From contig CALGAN010000032.1 in NCBI GenBank assembly GCA_937951875.1, forward strand, positions 1 to 39,976: 39,976 bases of DNA. Reading direction: 5' to 3'. The position numbers were made by a program, and so were the translations under genes. This DNA comes from an uncultured Alkalilimnicola sp. Lineage in GTDB: Bacteria > Pseudomonadota > Gammaproteobacteria > Nitrococcales > AK92. Each line of letters starts with the position of its first letter. Position 1 is the first letter of the stretch. The notes below the pieces were generated by a model. It worked only from the letters and a program-made list of their open reading frames with translations, did no database searches and was not told the origin of the DNA. Positions 8,280-16,496 of this stretch are shown here, one piece after another.

Positions 8280-8727
8280 CGTCCTTATCACTGATCCGTT
8301 GGCGAAGCTTCAGATGATTGCGGCCGTCCTGCCACCGGTACTCGATGTGGTCCATGAGGGTCTTGACGAAATGCAGTCCCAGCCCGCCGATGCGGCGCTC
8401 TTCCACGCTGGCGTCGAGGTCCGGCGTGGGGGCTTCGCTGAGCGGATCGAACTGTACCCCGTCGTCGACGACCTCGGCCTGCGCCTCGTCGCCTTGGCGG
8501 CGTAAGGTGACTTCGATGCGCCCCTTGCTGCCGGGCTGGTAGCCGTACGAGACGACGTTGGTGACGATCTCCTCCAGCGCCAGCGTCAGGCGAAAGACCA
8601 GCTTGGGCGGTAGCGCCGCGGCGTCGCCGAAGGTTTCCACCGCTTGTGTCAGCTGGACGATCGCGTCGGGCCGATTCTCCAGCACGATCACCTGCTCGAT
8701 GTCCATGTTCTCCGAGCCATTCCCCAT
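8260..8727 (-). CDS. RsbW-like anti-sigma serine kinase (HATPase_c_2)
   Basis: This 155-residue GHKL-fold protein has an intact nucleotide site: N-box LALEEIVTNVVSYGY (about 49-63), G1 region VVDDGVQFDP (about 92-101) and G2 region GGLGLHFVKTLMD (about 120-132). Family members phosphorylate a STAS partner and bind either that partner or a sigma factor. No sigma factor gene is near. A start at the internal ATG at 8706 is possible, as ribosome sites for both are weak. It is divergent from the SpoIIE phosphatase, which would reverse its reaction, making a compact kinase, antagonist and phosphatase module. Confidence 0.9.
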   Translation of the reverse strand: MGNGSENMDIEQVIVLENRPDAIVQLTQAVETFGDAAALPPKLVFRLTLALEEIVTNVVSYGYQPGSKGRIEVTLRRQGDEAQAEVVDDGVQFDPLSEAPTPDLDASVEERRIGGLGLHFVKTLMDHIEYRWQDGRNHLKLRQRISDKDDGHQDR

Positions 8728-8745
8728 GGCGAGTACGCCCTATAG

Positions 8746-8773
8746 GCTATAAGCGCCTGCTAAACATGAGCAA
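8746..8773 (-). promoter_or_regulatory. Candidate promoter for the kinase-STAS pair
   Basis: On the minus strand TTGCTC (8773-8768) and TATAGC (8751-8746) are 16 bases apart, about 19 bases before the first possible start of the kinase gene. The same 127-base gap must also carry the promoter of the divergent phosphatase gene. Confidence 0.35.
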
Positions 8774-8854
8774 GCAATCCGCGCTAAAGTGCGCGCTGTC
8801 GAGGCCGGCGGACGCGCGGCCGAGGAGCCGGGGCGCCAAAACAAGACCGATCGC

Positions 8855-10810
8855 ATGAAAATAAAACTGGATACCAGAACCTGGTCGATCACCACGAGCG
8901 TTCTGGTGACTCTGGTCACGGTGGCGCTGCTGCCGATGATCGTGACCGCTTACTACAACTTGCGCGGCAGCTTGGCCCACGCCGAGCGCAGCGCCCTGCA
9001 CGACCTGCAGCAGGCGGCGACCGGCGTGGCGCAGCGCCTGGGGCAGTTCATCCGCGACTCCCATTACCTGGCGCGCTACGTCGCCCGCCACGACGCCACC
9101 ATCGTCCTGCTCGGCTACGGTGGCGCCGAGGCCGACCGCAACGCCGCGGTGCTGGTGCGCGATCTGCAGCGGTCCTATGCCCAGGTCGAGCTGATCATGC
9201 TCATGGACCTGGACGGCAAGGTGCTGGCCTCGTCCAATCTCAAGTACCTCGGCCACAACTACGGCTTCCGCGACTACTTCCAGGTGCCGCTGCAGCGCGG
9301 CGAGCCGTTCTTCAGCATCCTCGCCGAGGTCAGCACCGGCGTGCCGACCATGTTCTTCAGCCATCCAGTGTACGACGGCTTCGGCCAGCTGGTCGGCGTG
9401 GCGGTGGTGGAGATCGTCGGCACCGCCATGTGGGATCTGATCGCCGCCGAGCACGACAGCCGCGAGGCTTTCCTGATCGACGGCGACGGGGTGCTGATCT
9501 TCCACCCCGACAAGTCGCGCCACTACAGCAGCCTGATGCCGCTCGACGAGGCGCGGCTGGCGCAGATTCGCGCCAGTCGCCGTTTCATGCGCGACGATAT
9601 TCCCAGCCTGAACCTGTCCGAGCTGGCCGCGGCGGCGATCGGCGCCCGCGAGCCCGGCAACGTCGCTTACCGCGATCCGGCGCACGGCGATGTGGTCGCC
9701 GGTTTCGCGCCGGTGCCGATGCGCGAGGACTGGGTGGTGGTGGTGAACGAGCGGGCCGAGCGCTTCGCCGCGCCGCTCAACCGCCTGTTCGACAACGTGA
9801 TGTTCAGCGTGCTGCTGGTCGGCGCGCTGTTCACGGTGGTGGCGGTGCTGTTCGCGCGCACCATCGTGCGGCCGCTGCACGTGCTCACCGAGCATGTGCG
9901 GCAGCTCTCGGAAGAGGGCTTCTCGCCGTCCGCCGGGCGCGGGCTGGCGACGCTGGCGCGGCGCGACAACGAGATCGGCCGCCTGGCGGCCGAGTTCCTG
10001 GTCATGCAGGGGCGGCTGCAGGAGCACCTGCGCAATCTGGAGGAGACCACCGCCGCCAAGCAGCGCATCGAGGGCGAGCTGGAGGTGGCGCGCAACATCC
10101 AGATGGGTATTCTGCCCAAGATCTTCCCGCCGTTCCCGGACCGGGCCGACGTCAACTGCGACATCTACGCCGCCATCGAGCCGGCCAAGGAGGTCGGCGG
10201 CGATCTGTACGATTTCTTCCGCCGCGACGACGGCCGGATCTATTTCGTCATCGGCGACGTCTCCGGCAAGGGCGTGCCGGCCTCGTTGTACATGGCGGTG
10301 ACCAAGACACTGCTGAAGGCTGTGGCGGCGACCGCGCCCGATCCGCGCACGGTGCTGGCGACCGTGAACGATCAGCTCGCCGCCGACAACGACGTGTCCA
10401 TGTTCGTCACGCTGTTCTGCGGCTACCTCGATACCGTCAGCGGCGAGCTGCTGTACGCCAACGGCGGCCACAATCTGCCCTACATCGTCAGCGCCGACGG
10501 CACGGTGCGCCGCCTGGAGGCCGGCAGCGGCACGGTGATCGGCGCCGTGCCGGGCGTGCCGCTGGCCGCCGGCAGCACGCGGCTGGCGCCGGGCGACGCG
10601 CTGTTCCTCTACACCGACGGGGTGACCGAGGCGGCCGACAGTGCCCAGCAGCTGTACTCGGAGCAGCGGCTGCAAGCGTGCCTGCAGCGTCTCGCGGGCA
10701 GCGGCATCCGCGAGCTGGTGGAAGGCGTGATGGTGGACGTCAAGCGGTTCGCCGGCGAGGCCGAGCAGTCCGATGACATCACCGTGATGGTGGTGCAGCT
10801 GCTGCGCTGA
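8855..10810 (+). CDS. Membrane dCACHE-HAMP-SpoIIE phosphatase (PP2C type)
   Basis: The 651-residue product has a membrane helix at about 12-35, a periplasmic double-Cache-like sensor (about 36-310, with LMDLDGKVLASSN and FLIDGDGVLIFHPD repeats), a second helix (about 315-338), a HAMP linker starting IVRPLHVLTEHV, a short coiled coil, and a SpoIIE/RsbU phosphatase domain (about 425-651). Catalytic metal-binding motifs are present: EVGGDLYDFF, GDVSGKGVPASL, ANGGHNLPY, YTDGVTEA and SDDITVMVV. Such enzymes dephosphorylate STAS proteins in response to an external ligand. Its natural substrate here is the STAS protein encoded on the other side of the kinase gene. The ribosome site before the chosen ATG is weak. 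Confidence 0.93.
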   Translation: MKIKLDTRTWSITTSVLVTLVTVALLPMIVTAYYNLRGSLAHAERSALHDLQQAATGVAQRLGQFIRDSHYLARYVARHDATIVLLGYGGAEADRNAAVLVRDLQRSYAQVELIMLMDLDGKVLASSNLKYLGHNYGFRDYFQVPLQRGEPFFSILAEVSTGVPTMFFSHPVYDGFGQLVGVAVVEIVGTAMWDLIAAEHDSREAFLIDGDGVLIFHPDKSRHYSSLMPLDEARLAQIRASRRFMRDDIPSLNLSELAAAAIGAREPGNVAYRDPAHGDVVAGFAPVPMREDWVVVVNERAERFAAPLNRLFDNVMFSVLLVGALFTVVAVLFARTIVRPLHVLTEHVRQLSEEGFSPSAGRGLATLARRDNEIGRLAAEFLVMQGRLQEHLRNLEETTAAKQRIEGELEVARNIQMGILPKIFPPFPDRADVNCDIYAAIEPAKEVGGDLYDFFRRDDGRIYFVIGDVSGKGVPASLYMAVTKTLLKAVAATAPDPRTVLATVNDQLAADNDVSMFVTLFCGYLDTVSGELLYANGGHNLPYIVSADGTVRRLEAGSGTVIGAVPGVPLAAGSTRLAPGDALFLYTDGVTEAADSAQQLYSEQRLQACLQRLAGSGIRELVEGVMVDVKRFAGEAEQSDDITVMVVQLLR

Positions 10811-10826
10811 CGGCGGCGAGCGTTGC

Positions 10827-10848
10827 AAAGCGCTGCCGGGAGCGCTTT
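10827..10848 (+). terminator. Stem-loop between phosphatase and permease genes
   Basis: AAAGCGCT and AGCGCTTT form a perfect 8-bp stem around GCCGGG, ending in TTT followed by ACCTTAA. It starts 17 bases after the phosphatase stop. It may end or attenuate transcription into the permease gene; the U-tract is short. Confidence 0.45.
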
Positions 10849-10936
10849 ACCTTAAGGGAGAAGCCCTGCTAGCCGTGCGGTGCCATGGTGCCGGCGCCGG
10901 GGGACCTCCAGCATGACCAGGGGGATGTGCTCGGAG

Positions 10937-12649
10937 ATGGCACGCAAGCCCGCGAACATCGTCTACGGCGCCGCCGACCCGGTGCCGGCCCACGCGCTGC
11001 TGCTGGTCGGGCTGCAGCATACCCTAGCCATGGCCAGCGTCCTGGTGCTGCCGGTGATCGTGGTGCAGGCCATGAGCGGCTCCGACGAGCTGGCGAGTCG
11101 GTTCGTGCGCCTGTCGATGATCGCCACCGGCATCGGCACCATCCTGCAGTCCCTGGCGCGCGGGCCGGTCGGTTCCGGCTACCTGTGTCCGAATCTGTGC
11201 GGGCCGGCGTATCTGTCGGCGGCGGTGCTGGCGGTCAAGGCTGGCGGGCTGGGTCTGCTCGCCGGCATGACGCTGGTGGCCGGCGCCGTGCAGGCGCTGC
11301 TGTCGCGCTTCATCCACAAGCTGCGCGCGGTGCTGCCGCCCGAGGTCACCGGCGTGATCGTCACCATGGTCGGGCTGGCGCTAGTGCCGTGGGGCGTGCG
11401 CAACATCGCCGGAGCCGAGCCGGGGATGCCGCCCGATCCGCTCTCCGTGGCGCTCGGTCTGGGCTGTCTCGGGCTGATGTTCGGCCTGACGGTGTGGGGC
11501 AGGGGGCCGCTGCGTCTATACAGCGTGCTGATCGCCGTGGCGGTCGCCTACGTCGGCGCTTGGCTGGGCGGGCTGATGGACCCGGCCGCGGTGCGCGCGC
11601 TGGCCGCGGCGCCGCTGTTCGGCCTGCCGCGCCCGCAGCTGCTGGACGGCATCGTGCCGACCTTCGACATCGCGCTGCTGGCGCCGTTCCTGATCGCGGC
11701 GGTGTCGTCGCTGGTGAAGGCGGTCGGCGACCTCACCACCTGCCAGAAGATCAACGACGCCGACTGGCATGGGCCGGACATGGGTACGCTGCGCCGCGGC
11801 GTGCTGGCCGACGCCCTGGCGGTGGTCGGCGCCGGGCTGCTGGGGGGTATGCCGCAGTCGACCTCGTCGAGCAACGTCGGCCTGTCGCTCGCCAACGGCG
11901 TGACCAGCCGCTACGTCGGCTTCAGCGCCGGCCTGATCTTCATCGGCTTCGCGTTCTCGCCGCTGCTGGCGCTGTGCTTCGTGTACATGCCCAGCGCCCT
12001 CAAGGGCGCCATCCTGGTGTTCGTGGCCTGCTTCATGATCGTGGCTGGCCTGCAGCTGGTCATGTCGCGCATGATGGACGCGCGCAAAACCTTCGTGGTC
12101 GGCGCCAGCCTGATCGCCGGGCTGAGCGTCGATCTCTTCCCGGACTACTACCGGCACCTGCCGCCGGGCTGGGACGCCTTCATCGGCTCGGCGCTGTCCA
12201 TGGCCACGGTCACGGCGATCGCGCTGAACCTGATTTTCCGCATCGGCATCGCGCGGCAGGCCAAGCTGGAGATGCGTCCGGGGGACGACGGCCCGCGGCG
12301 GGTGCAGGCGTTCCTGGAGCGCCACGGCGGCGCCTGGGGCGCGCGCCGCGACGTGATCCAGCGCGCCATGCAGGCGCTCACCGAGTTCGTCGACGTCGCC
12401 CGGCCGCTGCCCGCCTCCGGCACGGTGCGCGTCAAGCTGAGCTACGACGAGCTGCGGCTCGACGCCTACCTGCTCTACGGCGGCGAGCCGCTGGACCTGA
12501 ACGTGGCCGCGCCGAGCGCCGAGGAGCTGCTCGAGGACGGCGGCGCCCTGCAGCGGCTGTCGGCGCTGCTGATCCGCCGCAGCGCCGACGCCGTTCGCCA
12601 GACCCGGCGCGGCCCGTTCAACCTGCTCCGGCTCAGCTTCGAGAGCTGA
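10937..12649 (+). CDS. NCS2-family permease with C-terminal pseudo-kinase-like domain
   Basis: The 570-residue product starts MARKPANIVYG, typical of uracil/xanthine (NCS2) permeases, followed by LLVGLQHTLAM and about 12-14 membrane helices to about residue 445. The substrate-site regions deviate: GDLTTCQKIND has Gln where XanQ-type proteins have Glu, and MPQSTSSSNVGLSL has Ser where UraA has Glu, so the substrate is unclear. Residues about 455-570 form a soluble extension not found in ordinary NCS2 proteins. It aligns to the RsbW-like kinase encoded at 8260-8727 over nearly its whole length with only small gaps, but the N-box Asn and the G1 Asp are lost. ATG codons at 10913 and 10925 and a GTG at 10880 are alternative starts. 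It may be a transporter regulated by the nearby partner-switching proteins. Confidence 0.85.
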   Translation: MARKPANIVYGAADPVPAHALLLVGLQHTLAMASVLVLPVIVVQAMSGSDELASRFVRLSMIATGIGTILQSLARGPVGSGYLCPNLCGPAYLSAAVLAVKAGGLGLLAGMTLVAGAVQALLSRFIHKLRAVLPPEVTGVIVTMVGLALVPWGVRNIAGAEPGMPPDPLSVALGLGCLGLMFGLTVWGRGPLRLYSVLIAVAVAYVGAWLGGLMDPAAVRALAAAPLFGLPRPQLLDGIVPTFDIALLAPFLIAAVSSLVKAVGDLTTCQKINDADWHGPDMGTLRRGVLADALAVVGAGLLGGMPQSTSSSNVGLSLANGVTSRYVGFSAGLIFIGFAFSPLLALCFVYMPSALKGAILVFVACFMIVAGLQLVMSRMMDARKTFVVGASLIAGLSVDLFPDYYRHLPPGWDAFIGSALSMATVTAIALNLIFRIGIARQAKLEMRPGDDGPRRVQAFLERHGGAWGARRDVIQRAMQALTEFVDVARPLPASGTVRVKLSYDELRLDAYLLYGGEPLDLNVAAPSAEELLEDGGALQRLSALLIRRSADAVRQTRRGPFNLLRLSFES

Positions 12650-12659
12650 GCGGCTCAGC
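12631..12659. repeat. Three alternating inverted 7-mers over convergent stops
   Basis: GCTCAGC (12631-12637), GCTGAGC (12645-12651) and GCTCAGC (12653-12659) can form two mutually exclusive hairpins. They span the permease stop and the stop of the convergent PLP-enzyme gene, which are only five bases apart. It may limit read-through; there is no T-run. Confidence 0.45.
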
Positions 12660-13818
12660 CGAGCGCCTGCTCCAGGTCGGCGATCAGGTCCGCCGCCGCT
12701 TCGATGCCCACCGACAGCCGGATCATGCCGTCGCTGATCCCGCGGCGGCGGCGCAGCTCCGGCGACAGGTCGCGGTGGGTGGTGGTGAGCGGCTGGGTGG
12801 CCAGGCTCTCGACGCCTCCGAGGCTCGGGGCGATGGCGAACAGTTTCAGGCGGTCGACCACGGCCGTGGTCGCCGCGGCGTCGCCGTCCACCTCCATGGT
12901 CACCATGCCGCCGAAGCCGCGCATCTGCCGGCGTGCCAGCGCGTGCTGGGGGTGGTCCGGCAGGCCGGGATAGAGCACGCGGCGGATGCGCGGATGCCGG
13001 CTCATGGCTTCGGCCAGCGCCTGGGCGTTGGCGTTCTGCCGCTCCACCCGCACCGCCAGGGTGCGCAGGCTGCGCGCCAGCAGCCAGCAGACCTGCGGGG
13101 CCGGCGTCTGGCCGAGGTTCTTGCGCCAGGCGCGGATCGGCGCCAGCAGCGTGGCGCTGCCCATGACCGCGCCGGCGGTGATGTCGCTGTGGCCGCCCAG
13201 GTACTTGGTGGCGGAGTGCACCACCAGGTCCGCACCCAGGGCTAGTGGTTGCTGGTTCACTGGCGTGGCGAAGGTGTTGTCCACCACCAGCAGCGCGCCG
13301 TGGCGATGGGCCAGCGCCGCCACGGCGGCGATGTCGTAGATCTCCAGCAGCGGGTTGGTGGGCGTCTCCAGGAGCACCAGGCCGATGCCCTGGCGCAGCA
13401 GTTCTTCCAGGCGCTCGGTCTCATCCGGCAGCAGCGCGTGCGTTTCGATGCCGAGCAGCGGCAGTTGCTCGGTGAGCAGCTCCAGCGTGCCGCCGTAAGC
13501 GTTGCCCAGGCACACCACCCCGCGCCGGCCGTGGGCCAGCAGGGTGGCGGAGATCGCCGCCATGCCGGCGCCGAACGCCAGCGCCGCCTCCGCTCCCTCC
13601 AGGGCCGCCAGCTTCTCCTCCAGCGCCAGGACGGTGGGGTTGAGACCGTAGCGCGTGTAGAAGCCGGCTTTGCCGGCAGCGGCGGCGGCGACCAAATCGG
13701 CGGTGGACTCGAAAGCGAAGGTGGTGGTGGGGTAGAGCGGTGTATGGGGCGAGCACAGCGGGTCGCCGCTTTCGCCGGCGTGGACGCAGAGGGTGGATAG
13801 ATCCGGAAAGTCGTTCAT
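12655..13818 (-). CDS. Cys/Met-metabolism PLP-dependent enzyme (cystathionine gamma-synthase/lyase type)
   Basis: This 387-residue fold-type I PLP enzyme has the family signature in full: TRYGLNPTVLALEEKLAALEG, AFGAGMAAISA (phosphate-binding), VDNTFATPVNQQPL, and HSATKYLGGHSD in which Lys205 should bind PLP. The C-terminal SLGGVESLATQP and IRLSVGIE segments are standard. Members make cystathionine from activated homoserine and cysteine, or cleave cystathionine or methionine. Sequence alone does not separate MetB, cystathionine gamma-lyase and methionine gamma-lyase. The ATG at 13818 begins MNDFPDLSTLCVHAG, matching related N-termini; an open frame to 13866 looks unused. Its end abuts the permease end. 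Confidence 0.9.
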   Translation of the reverse strand: MNDFPDLSTLCVHAGESGDPLCSPHTPLYPTTTFAFESTADLVAAAAAGKAGFYTRYGLNPTVLALEEKLAALEGAEAALAFGAGMAAISATLLAHGRRGVVCLGNAYGGTLELLTEQLPLLGIETHALLPDETERLEELLRQGIGLVLLETPTNPLLEIYDIAAVAALAHRHGALLVVDNTFATPVNQQPLALGADLVVHSATKYLGGHSDITAGAVMGSATLLAPIRAWRKNLGQTPAPQVCWLLARSLRTLAVRVERQNANAQALAEAMSRHPRIRRVLYPGLPDHPQHALARRQMRGFGGMVTMEVDGDAAATTAVVDRLKLFAIAPSLGGVESLATQPLTTTHRDLSPELRRRRGISDGMIRLSVGIEAAADLIADLEQALG

Positions 13819-13961
13819 GGCGGGTTCCGATAGCCTGGAGTAATCGAAGTCATCAACACAATGCACTGTACCGCGCTGCGTCCGACCTTTACGGTAACAG
13901 TCGTTAAACCAACGCTTTTCGCTGCGGCCGGAAACGGCGAGCGCCCGACGGAGACAACACT

Positions 13962-14288
13962 GTGACTGGACCGATCAAGGTAACCGACGCTACGTTCGAG
14001 CAGGAGGTGTTGCAAGCCGACCTGCCGGTGCTCGTCGATTTCTGGGCCGAATGGTGCGGCCCCTGCAGGATGATCGCGCCGCTGGTGGATGAGGTCGCCA
14101 GCCTTTACGCCGGCCGGCTGAAAGTGGTCAAGGTCGATGTCGACCAGAACCCGCAAACGCCGGCGCGCTACGGCATCCGCGGCATTCCGACGCTGCTGCT
14201 GTTTCGCAACGGCGAGCTGCAAGCCACCAAGGTGGGTGCGCTCAACAAGGCGCAGCTGGCCGCGTTCCTCGAACCGCATCTGGCATAG
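13962..14288 (+). CDS. trxA: Thioredoxin
   Basis: The 108-residue product is a classical thioredoxin: FWAEWCGPCRM places the redox pair at Cys32 and Cys35, the cis-Pro loop is GIPTLLLF, and LFRNGELQATKVGAL precedes the last helix. It reduces protein disulfides in the cytosol, using electrons from thioredoxin reductase. Translation starts at GTG, with GGAGA eight bases upstream. It diverges from the sulfur-metabolism enzyme across 143 bases and ends at a strong terminator. Length and active site fit TrxA; a second thioredoxin in the genome cannot be excluded. Confidence 0.95.
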   Translation: MTGPIKVTDATFEQEVLQADLPVLVDFWAEWCGPCRMIAPLVDEVASLYAGRLKVVKVDVDQNPQTPARYGIRGIPTLLLFRNGELQATKVGALNKAQLAAFLEPHLA

Positions 14289-14314
14289 CGCTAGGGACAC
14301 CGCGACCCCGAATG

Positions 14315-14343
14315 ACGAAACCCGGGCTTTGCCCGGGTTTCGT
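14315..14343. terminator. Bidirectional Rho-independent terminator
   Basis: A perfect 13-bp stem, ACGAAACCCGGGC pairing with GCCCGGGTTTCGT, has a TTT loop. It lies between the convergent ends of trxA and the PEP carboxykinase gene, with pyrimidine-rich flanks, so it probably serves both. Confidence 0.85.
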
Positions 14344-14359
14344 TCTTGATGCCAGCCGC

Positions 14360-16168
14360 TTAAGCGTGAGCGGCGGCGCGGGCGGTGCTGGCGCTCAACG
14401 CCTGCTCCAGCGCGTCGAGTTCGTCGTACAGCGCCCGCGGTACGCGCTCGCCGAACTGGGCGTAGTAGTCGCGGATCAGCGGGATTTCCTGCAGCCAGCC
14501 GTCGGCGTCGACCTTGAGCAGCTGCTGCAGCTGCGCTTCGCCCAGTTCGAGGCCGTCGAGATCGAGCGCGCCCTTGGCCGGCAGCAGGCCGATCGGCGTC
14601 TCCACGGCAGCCGCCTTGCCGTCGCAGCGCTCGAACACCCACTTCAGCACGCGGCTGTTCTCGCCGAAGCCCGGCCATAGGAACTTGCCGTCCTCGCCCT
14701 TGCGGAACCAGTTGACGTAGAAGATCTTCGGCAGCTTGGCGCCCGCCCGGCGGCCGATGTTGAGCCAGTGGCTCCAGTAATCGGCCATGTTGTAGCCGCA
14801 GAACGGCAGCATGGCCATGGGGTCGCGGCGCAGCTCGCCGATCTTGCCGGTGGCGGCGGCGGTCTTCTCCGAGCTAATGATGGAGCCGAGGAAGGTGCCG
14901 TGCTGCCAGTCGCGCGCTTCGTTGACCAGCGGCACCACGGTGGCGCGGCGGCCGCCGAACAGAATGGCGGAGATCGGCACGCCCTTGGGATCGTCCCACT
15001 CCGGCGCGATCACCGGACACTGGCTGGCCGGCGCGGTGAAGCGAGCGTTGGGGTGGGCGGCCGGGCGGCCGCTGTTGGGCGCCCAGTCCTTGCCGGTCCA
15101 GTCGATCAGGTGGGCCGGCGGCTGCTCGGTCATCTCCTCCCACCATACGTCGCCGTCGTCGGTGAGCGCGCAGTTGGTGAAGAACACGTTGCCCCACAGC
15201 GTCTTCATGGCGTTGGGGTTGGAGCGATCGCTGGTGCCCGGCGCCACGCCGAAGAAGCCCGCCTCCGGGTTGATGGCGTACAGCCGGCCGTCGTCGCCGA
15301 ACTTCATCCAGCAGATGTCGTCGCCGACGGTCTCGACCTTCCAGCCGGGAATGGTGGGCGTGAGCATCGCCAGGTTGGTCTTGCCGCAGGCGCTGGGGAA
15401 GGCGGCGGCGATGTACTTGGACTGGCCTTCCGGATTGGTGAGCTTGAGGATGAGCATGTGCTCGGCCAGCCAGCCGCCGTCGCGGGCCAGCACCGAGGCG
15501 ATGCGCAGCGCGAAGCACTTCTTGCCGAGCAGGGCGTTGCCGCCGTAGCCCGAGCCGTAGGACCAGATCTCCCGGGTCTCGGGGAAGTGGACGATGTATT
15601 TGTTGTCGGCGTTGCAGGGCCAGGGCACGTCCTGCTGGCCCGGCGCCAGCGGGGCGCCCACCGAATGCAGGCAGGGCACGAATTCGCCGTCGCCGAGCTG
15701 GTCCAGCACCGCCTTGCCCATGCGGGTCATGGTGCGCATGCTGCAGACCACGTAGGGCGAGTCGGTGATCTGCACGCCGATGTGGGCGATGGGCGAGCCG
15801 AGCGGACCCATGCTGAAGGGGATGACATACATGGTGCGGCCGCGCATGGCGCCGTCGAACAGCCCCAGCAGGGTGGCGCGCATCTCGGCCGGATCGCGCC
15901 AGTTGTTGGTGGGGCCGGCGTCTTGCTCACGCTCGGAGCAGATGAAGGTCCTGTCCTCGACCCGCGCCACGTCCGCCGGATCGGACAGCACCAGGTAACT
16001 GTTGGGGCGCTTGGCCTCATTGAGCTTGCGGGCGGTACCGTTGCGGACCATCAGATCGCACAGCGCCTGGTATTCCTGCGCCGACCCGTCGCACCAATGG
16101 ATCCGCTCGGGCTTGCACAGCTTTGCGATGTCCTCGACCCATGCCAACAGTTTTCGATTATTTGTCAT
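14360..16168 (-). CDS. pckG: Phosphoenolpyruvate carboxykinase, GTP-dependent
   Basis: The 602-residue length fits the GTP-type PEP carboxykinase family. Visible motifs are FPSACGKTNLAML (P-loop with the reactive Cys), the metal/substrate region GDDICWMKFGDDGRLYAINP, the hinge segment FFGVAPGTSDRSNPNAM and the guanine-pocket part NWFRKGEDGKFLWPGFGENSRVL. The enzyme converts oxaloacetate and GTP to PEP, CO2 and GDP, the entry to gluconeogenesis. AAGGGAAGATC precedes ATG 16168. It is a stand-alone gene with a 328-base upstream gap that should carry its promoter. The ATP-type enzyme (PckA), usual in many enterobacteria, is a different family. Confidence 0.96.
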   Translation of the reverse strand: MTNNRKLLAWVEDIAKLCKPERIHWCDGSAQEYQALCDLMVRNGTARKLNEAKRPNSYLVLSDPADVARVEDRTFICSEREQDAGPTNNWRDPAEMRATLLGLFDGAMRGRTMYVIPFSMGPLGSPIAHIGVQITDSPYVVCSMRTMTRMGKAVLDQLGDGEFVPCLHSVGAPLAPGQQDVPWPCNADNKYIVHFPETREIWSYGSGYGGNALLGKKCFALRIASVLARDGGWLAEHMLILKLTNPEGQSKYIAAAFPSACGKTNLAMLTPTIPGWKVETVGDDICWMKFGDDGRLYAINPEAGFFGVAPGTSDRSNPNAMKTLWGNVFFTNCALTDDGDVWWEEMTEQPPAHLIDWTGKDWAPNSGRPAAHPNARFTAPASQCPVIAPEWDDPKGVPISAILFGGRRATVVPLVNEARDWQHGTFLGSIISSEKTAAATGKIGELRRDPMAMLPFCGYNMADYWSHWLNIGRRAGAKLPKIFYVNWFRKGEDGKFLWPGFGENSRVLKWVFERCDGKAAAVETPIGLLPAKGALDLDGLELGEAQLQQLLKVDADGWLQEIPLIRDYYAQFGERVPRALYDELDALEQALSASTARAAAHA

Positions 16169-16496
16169 GATCTTCCCTTTCGTTCTGGTCACCCCGTCCA
16201 CCGCGGTGGCTCCTCCTGTGTGGAACAACAGGGTTCGTTTGCCGTTGTTTTCCCTTGCGTTCGCTGCGGGCCGGGCGGTTCCCTCCGCGCCGTCGAGCCC
16301 GAGCGGGAACGAGGCCGACCCGGCATGCCGACCAAAGGCCGGATACTAGCCTCGAACCGATCGTCGCGGAACTGGACTAGGACTTTGGTCGTATGGCCCC
16401 TTCAGTCTAGGCAACGATCGCGGACGGCGCCCGCGCCGGCCGTACTCCAGAGCTGGAAGCTGGGGTCGAGGGCCGCAAATCCAACCGAGCCCTTGG
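16169..16496. other. Non-coding region upstream of pckG
   Basis: This 328-base stretch holds no convincing gene. It contains the palindrome CGGCATGCCG at 16321-16330 and an inverted pair GACCAAAG (16330-16337) / CTTTGGTC (16383-16390) spaced by 45 bases. The pckG promoter must lie here on the minus strand; I could not assign -35/-10 boxes with confidence. No clear terminator for the DUF4922 gene, which ends at 16497 on the minus strand, was seen. Confidence 0.5.

Noticed and set aside
8747..10828. Long minus-strand frame opposite the SpoIIE phosphatase
   Set aside because: Antisense shadow, rich in His/Gln/Arg, with no family; the plus strand has intact catalytic motifs.
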